From NCBI GenBank assembly GCA_965262665.1, contig CBDHFR010000004.1:2914001-2978000 (forward strand): a DNA stretch of 64,000 nucleotides. The letters are read 5' to 3'. Made by a program: the position numbers and the translations under genes. The notes beneath the pieces are model-generated. The model saw nothing but the letters and a program-made list of their open reading frames with translations. It was not told the origin of the DNA and did not search any database. How positions within the stretch are numbered: the first letter of the stretch is position 1; each line of letters starts with the position of its first letter. This DNA comes from CBDBND01 sp965262665. GTDB lineage: Bacteria; Pseudomonadota; Alphaproteobacteria; Rhodospirillales; Rhodospirillaceae. This document shows positions 36,954 through 45,036 of the stretch, piece by piece.

Positions 36954-38732
36954 TTACGCTGTTAAAAACGCTGCCAGTTGATCTGTGTGACTGGCGGTGG
37001 TAGCGGAAATGGTTTCCGCTTCAGGTGTTACGGTTTTCAGCTGATCGTCATAGACAGCGAAACGGTGTCCCGGATCCATACAGGTGAGGACCGATCCGGA
37101 GATCTGCGCTAGGGCGTCATAGGCGTGGTAATCGATCGCCGCATTGATGAGGTGGTGGTAGGACTCCCGCTGCTTCATCACTTCGAAGGTCCAGTCATGT
37201 AGCCTTTTGCCATCAAAGTCCTGTTCGACATCGCGACGGCCGGACGAGTCCTGACTGTACCATGGCCACATGATGAGAGAGTCCCGCAGCATCATCCACG
37301 TATCGTGCCAATGGGATCCGTTATCCTTGATGTTAATCGGTGGCGCGTAGTTGGCCCGCAGGTCACCCCGTTCCTCTGCACCAGGTAAGAGCACACCGTG
37401 CAGCGCCAGGCGCGAAACGAATTCGGGTGCACGGGACTTAAGGGCAATGGCCACCGACGACCCGAAGCCGATACCGTAAACGCCAGCCTTAGTAATACCC
37501 AGTTGCCCACACACATCGGTGATGGCATCTGCATAGTCCATGATGGTTGGTGCATCGCCAGGTATCGGCGCTGATTCACCGCAGCCCGGTAAGTCCATAG
37601 CGATCACTCTGGCGCGGCGGCCGAGATTCTCGATCACGGACTCCAGAGCGTGAGATGATCCGGGTGCATCGTGGAGCACAACGACGGGGTCGGCATCGGG
37701 GTTGCCGCTATAGCGCACCAAGACCTGGCCGCCTGGCAAATCAACCATCTGTTTGCCGATTCCTTCACTGCCCGACAGCGCTGGATCATCGGCCGGGGCC
37801 AGCCCGCCGGCGCTGTACTGGGCGAAGCCCCGTTGAATGACCGGCATTTTTTCGTTGCGATCTTCACCCAGCCTGACGATTTCCTGGTTGTCCTTAAGCG
37901 GTGGCAATCGATCCATATGGGGGAACAGCATGTCGGGGCTAACCGCCGTTATGATCGCCGGCACCTCCAAAGCAGCCGCAGATTTCACCGCCTGCTCCCC
38001 ATAGAACACCGCCGAGCGGTAGGCCGGCGCATAATTCTCGGCACAGAGGTAGAAGCGCATTACCCCGCTGTGAATGTTTGCGGCCTGTGATGGTGCCCGA
38101 CCGCTGGAAAACGCCGGTTTCTGATCCTGCCACGGGAACCACAGGCCTTGATCCCGGAAGCGAGTCCAAGTCGCCGCCAAATGGCCGCCATAGTCGTTAA
38201 TGACAAGCGGGGCGAAATACCCGTCAAAGTCGGCCAATTCATCTTTGTTGAAGATAGGAACGCCGTCCAACACCAAACCAGCCACTCGATCGGGATGTCG
38301 TGCGCCCAATTCCAACGACACCGCCGCGCCGGTGTGAGTGCCGAATACCGGACATTTTTCTATGCCCAGTGCGGTCATGGTCTCTGCCACGGAATCAGCG
38401 ATGTCCGAACAATTCATTTGATCCACAGGCAAAGGATCGGAGAGGCCAAATCCGGGGGAGTCGAAGGCAAAGCAGGTGTATGTCTTACCCAGCTCATTGA
38501 TGTAGCCCCGCATTGTCGAGGAGTCGGACGGCGAGGCGTGGATCAGCACCACCGGAGGTCCGCTGCCGCCACGCAGGTAATGTACATGACGGTCGCCGAC
38601 GCGGACGAAGCGGCGCTTTATTTGAACCTCGCTTGAACTGTCTTGAGCAAATGCCGACCTATATTTGAGACCTGCCGCAATCAGCAATGCCGTGGCCGTA
38701 GAACTGGATAAAAGAGTTCGCCGTGTCACCAT
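36954..38732 (-). CDS. Exported two-domain alpha/beta hydrolase lacking serine nucleophiles
   Basis: The 592-residue protein begins 'MVTRRTLLSSSTATALLI', a twin-arginine-type leader. It then has two full alpha/beta-hydrolase domains in tandem. Domain 1 shows 'VVLIHASPSDSSTMRGYI' and the elbow GTHTGA. Domain 2 shows 'VVVLHDAPGSSHALESVI' and the elbow YGIGFGSS. In the usual G-x-Nu-x-G pattern the nucleophile position is His and Gly respectively, not Ser. Elbows of the G-x-H-T-G form occur in some uncharacterised hydrolases. The domains share only distant similarity ('HDTWMMLRDSLIMWPWYSQD' versus 'AATWTRFRDQGLWFPWQDQ'). The role may be binding or atypical catalysis. Confidence 0.82.
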   Translation of the reverse strand: MVTRRTLLSSSTATALLIAAGLKYRSAFAQDSSSEVQIKRRFVRVGDRHVHYLRGGSGPPVVLIHASPSDSSTMRGYINELGKTYTCFAFDSPGFGLSDPLPVDQMNCSDIADSVAETMTALGIEKCPVFGTHTGAAVSLELGARHPDRVAGLVLDGVPIFNKDELADFDGYFAPLVINDYGGHLAATWTRFRDQGLWFPWQDQKPAFSSGRAPSQAANIHSGVMRFYLCAENYAPAYRSAVFYGEQAVKSAAALEVPAIITAVSPDMLFPHMDRLPPLKDNQEIVRLGEDRNEKMPVIQRGFAQYSAGGLAPADDPALSGSEGIGKQMVDLPGGQVLVRYSGNPDADPVVVLHDAPGSSHALESVIENLGRRARVIAMDLPGCGESAPIPGDAPTIMDYADAITDVCGQLGITKAGVYGIGFGSSVAIALKSRAPEFVSRLALHGVLLPGAEERGDLRANYAPPINIKDNGSHWHDTWMMLRDSLIMWPWYSQDSSGRRDVEQDFDGKRLHDWTFEVMKQRESYHHLINAAIDYHAYDALAQISGSVLTCMDPGHRFAVYDDQLKTVTPEAETISATTASHTDQLAAFLTA

Positions 38733-39085
38733 TGTTTGTGCCTCCCATTGGTAGAGCAGGCCCTGTCACATCAGGATAAATATCGATGAATACAGCCAGA
38801 GCTGGGCCTGCTGTTTGAGTCAGCATACCCCCTGTAACGCGCGCTAGGCTATGCCTGACACGTCAAAATAGCGGCTAGATCAACTCATCTGGGATTTCGG
38901 ACAACCGTTTCCACACAGGGGGACCGGCCGATTTGAGCCCCATCAAGGCACCTGCGTTCTCAACCCGCTATAGACATGCCTTAAAGACGAGCCCTTAAAA
39001 GCATGAAACAGACGGTGAAGCATATGATGGGTCATAAGCTTCGTGCGGGAATGTCTAGCCGAAGCGAACGCCTTGGCCAACGCAC
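38733..39085. other. Non-coding region between divergent hydrolase and Na/Pi genes
   Basis: These 353 bases lie between two divergent units. AGGCCCTG at 38758-38765 is loosely echoed as GGGCCTG near 38803, and ribosome-binding-like GGGAGG sits before the hydrolase start on the minus strand. I see no convincing open frame, RNA gene or repeat. Confidence 0.4.
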
Positions 39086-39094
39086 GTGGGCCCG

Positions 39095-40291
39095 ATGCCT
39101 ATCACGTTGATTGTATGCACCGTCATTCTGAGTCCCACCGCAGCCATGGCTCAAGACCAAGAGTCTTTGAACTGGCTGCGCATGAGTCTGGAGCTTGTCG
39201 GTGGATTGGCCCTGTTTTTAATCGGTATCGATCGTCTGGCTGACGGGCTTCGTGTCGCCGCTGGAGATCAAATCAAAACTGTCCTTGCGCGATTCACGTC
39301 CAACAGAATATCCGGTGCTGTCACCGGCGCCGGTATCACCGCCCTTATACAGTCGTCTTCAGTCACAACAGTCCTTGTGGTGGGGTTCGTATCCGCCGGA
39401 TTGATGACGTTATCCCAATCCATTGGCGTCATTTTCGGTGCCAACATAGGCACCACTATTACAGCACAGATTGCGGCATTTGACGTCGGCAAAGAGGCCC
39501 TCCCGCTTATTGCCATTGGCTTTCTTATGACCAGCCTGATGCGGTCACCGGCAGTCCGTCATATTGGTTCGGCAATTCTTGGTTTGGGTCTTCTCTTCTT
39601 CGGTATGGAAATCATGGGCGATGCCATGCGGCCACTGCGATCGTACGAGCCGTTTCTCAACGTCATGCAAAATTTGGAGCGGCCTATCTATGCGATTGCC
39701 CTAGCTGCGGGGTTTACCGCTCTGGTTCAATCTTCATCGGCCACAACGGGGATCGTGATTGTAATGGCGAGCCAAGGGGTGATCTCCCTGCCGCTCGGCA
39801 TCGCCTTTGCACTCGGCGCCAACATCGGGACTTGTGCCACTGCCGGATTGGCCGCAATCGGCAAGACGGTGGAAGCCCAGCGCGCTGCTGTCGTTCATGT
39901 TCTATTCAACGTTGCGGGGGGCCTATTATGGGTTCTGTTTATCGGTGAACTGATGATTATGGCGATAGCAATCTCGCCGACAACGCCCGGTCTTTTTGCC
40001 GCTGACCTACTTGCCGCTGACGCACCCCGGCAAATTGCAAACGCGAACACGCTATTCAATGTTATCAATACATTGTTGTTCTTGCCGTTAGCCGGAGTGT
40101 TTGCAGTGTTGGTGTTGCGTCTGGTACCGGAACGGCCCGAGCCGGAAGTCGAAACATTGCGTTACCTTAGCGATGAACTGATCGACACACCAGCCATTGC
40201 AATAATGAATGCGCACTTTGAAAGGCAGCGGATGGCGCACCGTGTTGAGAACATGCTTGATCTCATTAAACCTGCAATGAGGTCAGGTTAG
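39095..40291 (+). CDS. Na/Pi cotransporter family protein, membrane part, ending at an amber codon
   Basis: This is a sodium-dependent phosphate transporter of the NptA/PNaS type. About eight helices include the two diagnostic inverted repeats: 'TALIQSSSVTTVLVVGFVSA' and 'ALVQSSSATTGIVIVMASQG', each with the QSSS motif that binds Na and phosphate. I use ATG 39095; GTG 39086 is also possible. The frame stops at TAG 40289-40291. The same frame continues immediately as a PhoU-like domain. Family members of 540-600 residues normally have both parts in one chain, so the TAG is likely a nonsense mutation or a readthrough site. Confidence 0.82.
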   Translation: MPITLIVCTVILSPTAAMAQDQESLNWLRMSLELVGGLALFLIGIDRLADGLRVAAGDQIKTVLARFTSNRISGAVTGAGITALIQSSSVTTVLVVGFVSAGLMTLSQSIGVIFGANIGTTITAQIAAFDVGKEALPLIAIGFLMTSLMRSPAVRHIGSAILGLGLLFFGMEIMGDAMRPLRSYEPFLNVMQNLERPIYAIALAAGFTALVQSSSATTGIVIVMASQGVISLPLGIAFALGANIGTCATAGLAAIGKTVEAQRAAVVHVLFNVAGGLLWVLFIGELMIMAIAISPTTPGLFAADLLAADAPRQIANANTLFNVINTLLFLPLAGVFAVLVLRLVPERPEPEVETLRYLSDELIDTPAIAIMNAHFERQRMAHRVENMLDLIKPAMRSG

Positions 40292-40297
40292 ATCAAA

Positions 40298-40843
40298 GTG
40301 CGCGACGTTGCAAACCTGGAAAACCAAGTGGATTGGCTACGAGACCGAATCCTCAGTTTCTTGCACCGGGTTGCCGCTGAAGATCTAACCCTCGAAGACG
40401 GAGAGGGTTTCATTAACACCGTCAAGGCCGTGCAAAGCCTGGACCGCGCTGCGGATATAATTGAATCTGACCTGACGAAGACGATAAACGAGAACCGAAC
40501 CCTAATTGCGCAATTTCCAGACGCCTTAATTCGAAAGGCGGAAGCGCAAGTGTTGCGTTGTTACCGGGAGATTGGAAAAATCAAGGCTGGCGCGACAATG
40601 GAGTCTTGCACGGAAGGGCTGCCTGAAACCGCTGAAGGCAAACCAGTTGAGACAGCACCGGTTCGGGGTGCACGTCTCAAATCTAGTGCAGCGGAAGGGG
40701 TCAAACAGTACCGTCTGGAGTACGAACTTATGGAAGCGCTTAAGCGGATACGGCGTCATCTTCACCGCGCCCGAGTGCAATTGGAGACTTCAGAAAATAG
40801 TTATGCTGATATGGACGAAGACCGCACTCCGGAAGCAGCCTAA
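40298..40843 (+). CDS. PhoU-like cytoplasmic domain of the Na/Pi cotransporter
   Basis: This 181-residue helical domain ('LENQVDWLRDRILSFLHRVA', 'AVQSLDRAADIIESDLTKTI', 'ALKRIRRHLHRARVQLETSE') is in the same frame as the upstream transporter, six bases after its amber codon. GTG 40298 has no good ribosome-binding site. It may not be translated on its own unless by coupling or readthrough. PhoU-like tails regulate these transporters. Confidence 0.65.
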   Translation: MRDVANLENQVDWLRDRILSFLHRVAAEDLTLEDGEGFINTVKAVQSLDRAADIIESDLTKTINENRTLIAQFPDALIRKAEAQVLRCYREIGKIKAGATMESCTEGLPETAEGKPVETAPVRGARLKSSAAEGVKQYRLEYELMEALKRIRRHLHRARVQLETSENSYADMDEDRTPEAA

Positions 40844-40899
40844 TCACCTGGTCTTGAGCGAACCTGCGTCCTTCTCCATAAGATGTCTTTGCTTTTGGT

Positions 40900-41628
40900 C
40901 TACCGTCTCAAATTAGGGCTGCTGTCCATGGAGGCGAAGGTCTTTTTGCGGCATTCCGGATTGCCCATGCAGTCGACGGTCAATCGTGCCAAATCCGACC
41001 GTGTTATCGGGCTCAAAACCATACGGTCTTCTGTAAACTTGGCCGTGCCGGTAGCGGGGGTACCTTCCGGTGCAATGATACCGGTGCGGATGATCACATA
41101 GTCCAAGCCGCTACCTTTCATATCCTCTTCGGCCCGGAAGCGTTCAGCCGTGCTGTCCTTGGTCCGCTCACGGGCTTCCGGTGTGTAGGCCATGGCACTG
41201 TCGCCCACACCGACGGAACTCAAGAAAATGAGCTCTTTGGAGCCATATTTCTTCGCCGAAGCCGTCATATTCATTTGAGTCGTGTCCCAAAACCCCATTT
41301 GACTGCCACGTCCGCCAATGGCGTTAATCACCACCCGCGGCTTGGCCGCAGCAATGGCTGCTTCTACATCGCCGGCGTTCATGGCATCGCCGACCGCAAA
41401 TGACACATCGCGACCTTCAAGGCGAGACTGATCAGACGTGGGCCGGACGAAGACCGTCACAGGTTCCCCTTTGGTCAAGAGCAGATCGACGATCTTGGCG
41501 CCGGTCCGTCCCGACCCGCCAAAAACAATGACGCCTCCCGGTTCAGCGATATGTCCGTCGGCCCGAACGGCGTTTTGCGGAGCGAGGAGAATTATGGTTA
41601 ATGCTGAAAGAAAAAAAGTGCGGATCAT
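40900..41628 (-). CDS. Exported NAD(P)-binding Rossmann protein (atypical SDR), second copy
   Basis: The 242-residue protein starts at ATG 41628. A signal peptide 'FFLSALTIILLAPQNAVRA' precedes DGHIAEPGGVIVFGGSGRTG, whose GGSGRTG is the NAD(P) loop. 'VVINAIGGRGSQMGFWD', 'ELIFLSSVGVGDSAM' and 'YVIIRTGIIAPEG' follow the NmrA-like pattern. It resembles 29125-29907 in architecture but not closely in sequence. It is flanked by the Na/Pi transporter and a divergent exported protein. The substrate is unknown. Confidence 0.78.
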   Translation of the reverse strand: MIRTFFLSALTIILLAPQNAVRADGHIAEPGGVIVFGGSGRTGAKIVDLLLTKGEPVTVFVRPTSDQSRLEGRDVSFAVGDAMNAGDVEAAIAAAKPRVVINAIGGRGSQMGFWDTTQMNMTASAKKYGSKELIFLSSVGVGDSAMAYTPEARERTKDSTAERFRAEEDMKGSGLDYVIIRTGIIAPEGTPATGTAKFTEDRMVLSPITRSDLARLTVDCMGNPECRKKTFASMDSSPNLRR

Positions 41629-41818
41629 CGTACAGTTTCTCTGAACATTGAAGATCATATGGTCCTTTATTCTATCACCTATCCTACGCCAGCAGGATGC
41701 GAAAATAACAGGATACACTGTAATCGTGATTGGCGGCCTGCTCCGCGTCTCCTATTCTCCCTGACCATGAAAAAGGGCTCCTCGGTTTAGTCCGCAGAGC
41801 TTTGAAAGAGAACACATC

Positions 41819-42496
41819 ATGAAGCACCTGTTAATGGCAATGTTTGCGTCATTGCTTGCATCACCCTCAGCCCTAGCCGTGACCGAAGCCGAATTGGAAC
41901 AAACGTTATCGCGTCTTATGACCACACTGCCTGGTGAGTTCGACAGTGCCGCTCAGATGCAAGCCGAAGAAGCCACCAACACTCCAACAGACATGATCCA
42001 TAGGAATGTCTACCGCTCCTTTATCCGCATCTCCGCGCCAGCAGTCGGCGAAAACTTACTGGTGTCCACGGTCCGTTACGGTGGCCGGGATGGGCGATTC
42101 GACAACGGCGAGTTTCAAGTATGGGCCCTGACCATCGATGAAGACAAAGGTGGTGTGAAAATGGCGCCGCGACGCTTTAAATCACCCGATGACTATATTG
42201 AAAACGACCGCAACCCTGCGGCCTCCACGCAACTGCAACCCACGGAATTGATACCAGCACATGGAGGAGCCAGTTGCCCAATCCATTGGTATCCCAATGG
42301 CGATGCTTTGCGCGGTATCACCGACCCACCCTGCGAAAGTCTGTCCGAGACCATGGGTATCGTTCTTAAATGGGACTGGGCATACAGTTTGGACGACAAC
42401 GGCATGTGGCTCAATTTTGCCGGTCGCGATGAGTCCGGCGCCGTTGTCAATGGCCGCACCGACCAGATGCCCTGGCGGCTGGACAAGATAAACTAA
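41819..42496 (+). CDS. Exported CpcT/CpeT-like protein
   Basis: The 225-residue protein has a signal peptide (hydrophobic segment ending near 'SPSALAVTEAEL'). 'LEQTLSRLMTTLPGEFDSAA' and 'IRISAPAVGENLLVSTVRYG' resemble the CpcT/CpeT fold, a small beta-barrel that in cyanobacteria attaches bilins but in other bacteria has unknown function. Two Cys in 'GGASCPIHW' and 'TDPPCESL' may pair. It precedes the SSS transporter gene by 34 bases and may be co-transcribed. The family assignment is tentative. Confidence 0.5.
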   Translation: MKHLLMAMFASLLASPSALAVTEAELEQTLSRLMTTLPGEFDSAAQMQAEEATNTPTDMIHRNVYRSFIRISAPAVGENLLVSTVRYGGRDGRFDNGEFQVWALTIDEDKGGVKMAPRRFKSPDDYIENDRNPAASTQLQPTELIPAHGGASCPIHWYPNGDALRGITDPPCESLSETMGIVLKWDWAYSLDDNGMWLNFAGRDESGAVVNGRTDQMPWRLDKIN

Positions 42497-42530
42497 GGAC
42501 GCATTTAAATTGGGCTGAGGGGAGTTTCGC

Positions 42531-44102
42531 ATGAGTCTACAGGCCTACTGCTGGACTTTTATGGTCATGTACGTCGGTGTGATGGTGTGGTTTGGCGTGC
42601 TCGGCCAGCGCAAAGTTAAGAATGCCGACGACTTCGCCACGGCGCGGGCTTCGTATGGACCTTGGTTCCTTGCGCTGGCCTTCACTTCAACCGTGGCCAG
42701 CGGCGCGACGTTTCTCGGCATCCCGGGACTGGCCTACACCTTCGGCCTGTCGGCCATGTGGATCATGTTCTGTTACCCCCTGGGGGCGTACACGGGCGTT
42801 CTGGTCTGTCAGCGCATGATTGCCCGTGCCGGCGAAACCTTCGGCAGCCGGTCTATTCCGGAATATTTAGGCGAACGCTACAACTCCGACGCAATGCGGG
42901 TGATCGCGGCAATATTTTCTCTCCTTCTTTTGTTCTACATGGCCGGACAATTGGTTTCTGGTGTGGTCATGTTCGAAACCATGCTCGACCTTAGTCTGCC
43001 CTGGGCCTTGGGTATCACCACCGGTGTGCTGGCTATCTACGTGGTCATGGGCGGTGCTCACGCGGACATGATGACGGACGCACTCCAGGGCTTTCTCATG
43101 CTTCTGCTGGCGGTGATCCTGTTGGTGATGTTTTTGGTCGGCTTAGGTGTAGGTGATGAATCAGGGGGTGGCGTGGGCGCCGTTGTCAATCAAATGGAGC
43201 AGGTCGATCCACGCACGACAACTGTTTTGCATGAGGGCTCGACCATCGTCGGTGAATGGTGGCATGTATTCGCCTTGCTCTTCGTCCACGTCCCCCTCGG
43301 CCTCATGCCTCATGTGGGCAACAAACTATGGGCATTGAAGAACGAAGCCGACCGCACCAAGTTTATTCAAATCTCATTCGTCTTCGGGCTCATCCTGCCG
43401 TGCATGGCCTTCGGCGGGATGCTCGCCCGCGGTGTTTTCGGCGACGACCTTTTTGCCACCAATGCCGGGGCTAACAATGCGGTTCCCGTCCTATTTATCG
43501 AATTGTTTCCCACCTGGCTCGCAGCGCTGTTGGGTGTGGGTATCCTCGCCGCCATCATGTCGACAGCGGACGGCCTTGTGATCGCCATGAGCCAGGTGGT
43601 GGCCAACGATCTCTATCGACTCACCTTTGCGCCAAAATTTCATGGTGCGAAGAGTAAGGAAGATATCGATCGGATCACCCTGCTTATCAGCCGCATCGCT
43701 ACGGTGCTGGTGCTCGCGGCATCCGTCGCACTGGCTTTTGCCACTCAGAATATGAACATCTCACTTCTGGTGGCTTTGGGATTTGGCGGCCTGTCTGCAG
43801 CCCTTTGGGGTCCATTGGTGCTCGGTGTTTTTTGGCGAGGTCTCACCGCGACCGGCGGGATTGCCGGATTTGTCTGTGGAGGTGTAACATTTATCGTTAT
43901 CGCCAGCGGTTTTGTCTCTGCATCAGGCGTCGAAGGTTCAGCCCTTCATGCGGTCACGGCATGGCTTGAACGGCAGACGCCCAACGCCTTCTCTGTCGGC
44001 GCCCTGGGTGGTTTGGTGTGTATAACCGTCGCTGTTATCGTTTCCAAACTCACGCAGCCTCTGACCGAAGAACACCTGAAAAAGGTTTTTGACCCGGTTT
44101 AA
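42531..44102 (+). CDS. Sodium:solute symporter (SSS family)
   Basis: The 523-residue inner-membrane symporter has about thirteen helices. The SSS signature region includes 'TVASGATFLGIPGLAYTFG' in helix 2, 'SRSIPEYLGERYNSDAMRVI', and 'LLGVGILAAIMSTADGLVIA', the conserved helix-8 sodium site with its Ser-Thr-Ala-Asp. The substrate cannot be read from sequence; monocarboxylate, proline and pantothenate carriers share this form. The start ATG follows GAGGGGAG. Confidence 0.9.
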   Translation: MSLQAYCWTFMVMYVGVMVWFGVLGQRKVKNADDFATARASYGPWFLALAFTSTVASGATFLGIPGLAYTFGLSAMWIMFCYPLGAYTGVLVCQRMIARAGETFGSRSIPEYLGERYNSDAMRVIAAIFSLLLLFYMAGQLVSGVVMFETMLDLSLPWALGITTGVLAIYVVMGGAHADMMTDALQGFLMLLLAVILLVMFLVGLGVGDESGGGVGAVVNQMEQVDPRTTTVLHEGSTIVGEWWHVFALLFVHVPLGLMPHVGNKLWALKNEADRTKFIQISFVFGLILPCMAFGGMLARGVFGDDLFATNAGANNAVPVLFIELFPTWLAALLGVGILAAIMSTADGLVIAMSQVVANDLYRLTFAPKFHGAKSKEDIDRITLLISRIATVLVLAASVALAFATQNMNISLLVALGFGGLSAALWGPLVLGVFWRGLTATGGIAGFVCGGVTFIVIASGFVSASGVEGSALHAVTAWLERQTPNAFSVGALGGLVCITVAVIVSKLTQPLTEEHLKKVFDPV

Positions 44103-44355
44103 GACGAAGTCCGCACTCCTTCCCTGGCATTGGGCGTTGCAAGAATTTGGCGACACCTGCAAGCGTTGTTGCGATTGATTCGACGAGTTTTTGAATGCAG
44201 GCGTTGACTTTGATGAGAGGGACTCCTTAGAACGGCGCTCTGTTCAACCACAATGAAAGGGCGTCCCTATGATGCGTCGATCTATGACGATTGCTGCCCT
44301 TGTGGTGAGCAGATCTTACATTATACCGGCGGTCGTTGAGATTGATTCTCTTTTA
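44103..44355 (+). other. Intergenic region with a possible short kinase N-terminus
   Basis: Between the SSS stop and the IS remnant there is a short frame at 44269 ('MMRRSMTIAALVVSRSYIIP'). It could be the original N-terminus of the truncated histidine kinase, since the IS begins inside it, but no homology supports that. The bases 44217-44265 include a loose inverted pair (GGGACTCC and GGGCGTCCC). No RNA gene is seen. Confidence 0.3.
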
Positions 44356-45036
44356 GGGATTCCCCATGGCGCAATGATGTGATTCATAGAAAGCCGGCTT
44401 TAAATGGAGGATTTGATGTCGGCGAAGATCCCGTTGCGAACGGACTATGACGCGGTCCAAGCGCGGGCCTTGGCGCGCAAAGCGACAGATCCCAATCAGG
44501 GGCGCCGCCTTCTGGCGATTGCGGCGGTTTATGATGGCATGAACCGTAGGGATGCGGCGGCGGTTGGCGGCATGGACCGCCAGAGCCTGCGCGACTGGGT
44601 GTACCGGTTCAATCAGGCAGGCCCCGAGGGCCTGCACGACCACAAATCTCCCGGCGCGGTTCCGCAGCTGACGGCGGTGGAGAGGGTGGCGTTGGCGGAG
44701 ATCGTCGAGGCGGGGCCGGACCCGGACAGCGACGGCGTCGTACGCTGGCGCCGGCTCGACCTCAAGGAGGTTATCCGGGACCGCTTCGGGGTGGAGTATC
44801 ACGAGCGCTCGGTCTCGCGCCTGCTGCACGATCTCGGCTTCTCGCACATGAACGCCCGGGTGCGCCATCCGGGCCAAGATGCGGCAATGCTGGAGACGTT
44901 TAAAGAAACTTCCCCCGGGCGCTCGCCGCGGCGGTAGCCCACCTGCCGCCCGCAACGCCGGTCGAGCTGTGGTGGCAAGACGAGATGCGCCTTGGCCAGA
45001 AGAACGGCATCGTCCGGCAGTGGGCGCGCACCGGCA
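44356..45036 (+). mobile_element. IS630-type remnant, right part missing
   Basis: The left end begins GGGATTCCCCATGG after a TA dinucleotide at 44354-44355. The element carries the first half of an IS630-type transposase. Its sequence stops near 45036 where the kinase sequence starts ('TAQREAEEAV'), so the right half and inverted repeat are lost. This is not a copy of the type I, II or III elements. Confidence 0.75.
44416..45036 (+). pseudogene. Truncated and frameshifted IS630-type transposase
   Basis: From ATG 44416 ('MSAKIPLRTDYDAVQARALA') an HTH domain and linker ('AAVGGMDRQSLRDWVYRFNQ', 'RDRFGVEYHERSVSRLLHDL') are readable to about 44910. A one-base change then throws the frame off. In the next frame the start of the catalytic domain appears ('ATPVELWWQDEMRLGQKNG', 'IVRQWARTGS') and breaks off. 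The remaining DDE residues are absent. Confidence 0.85.
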
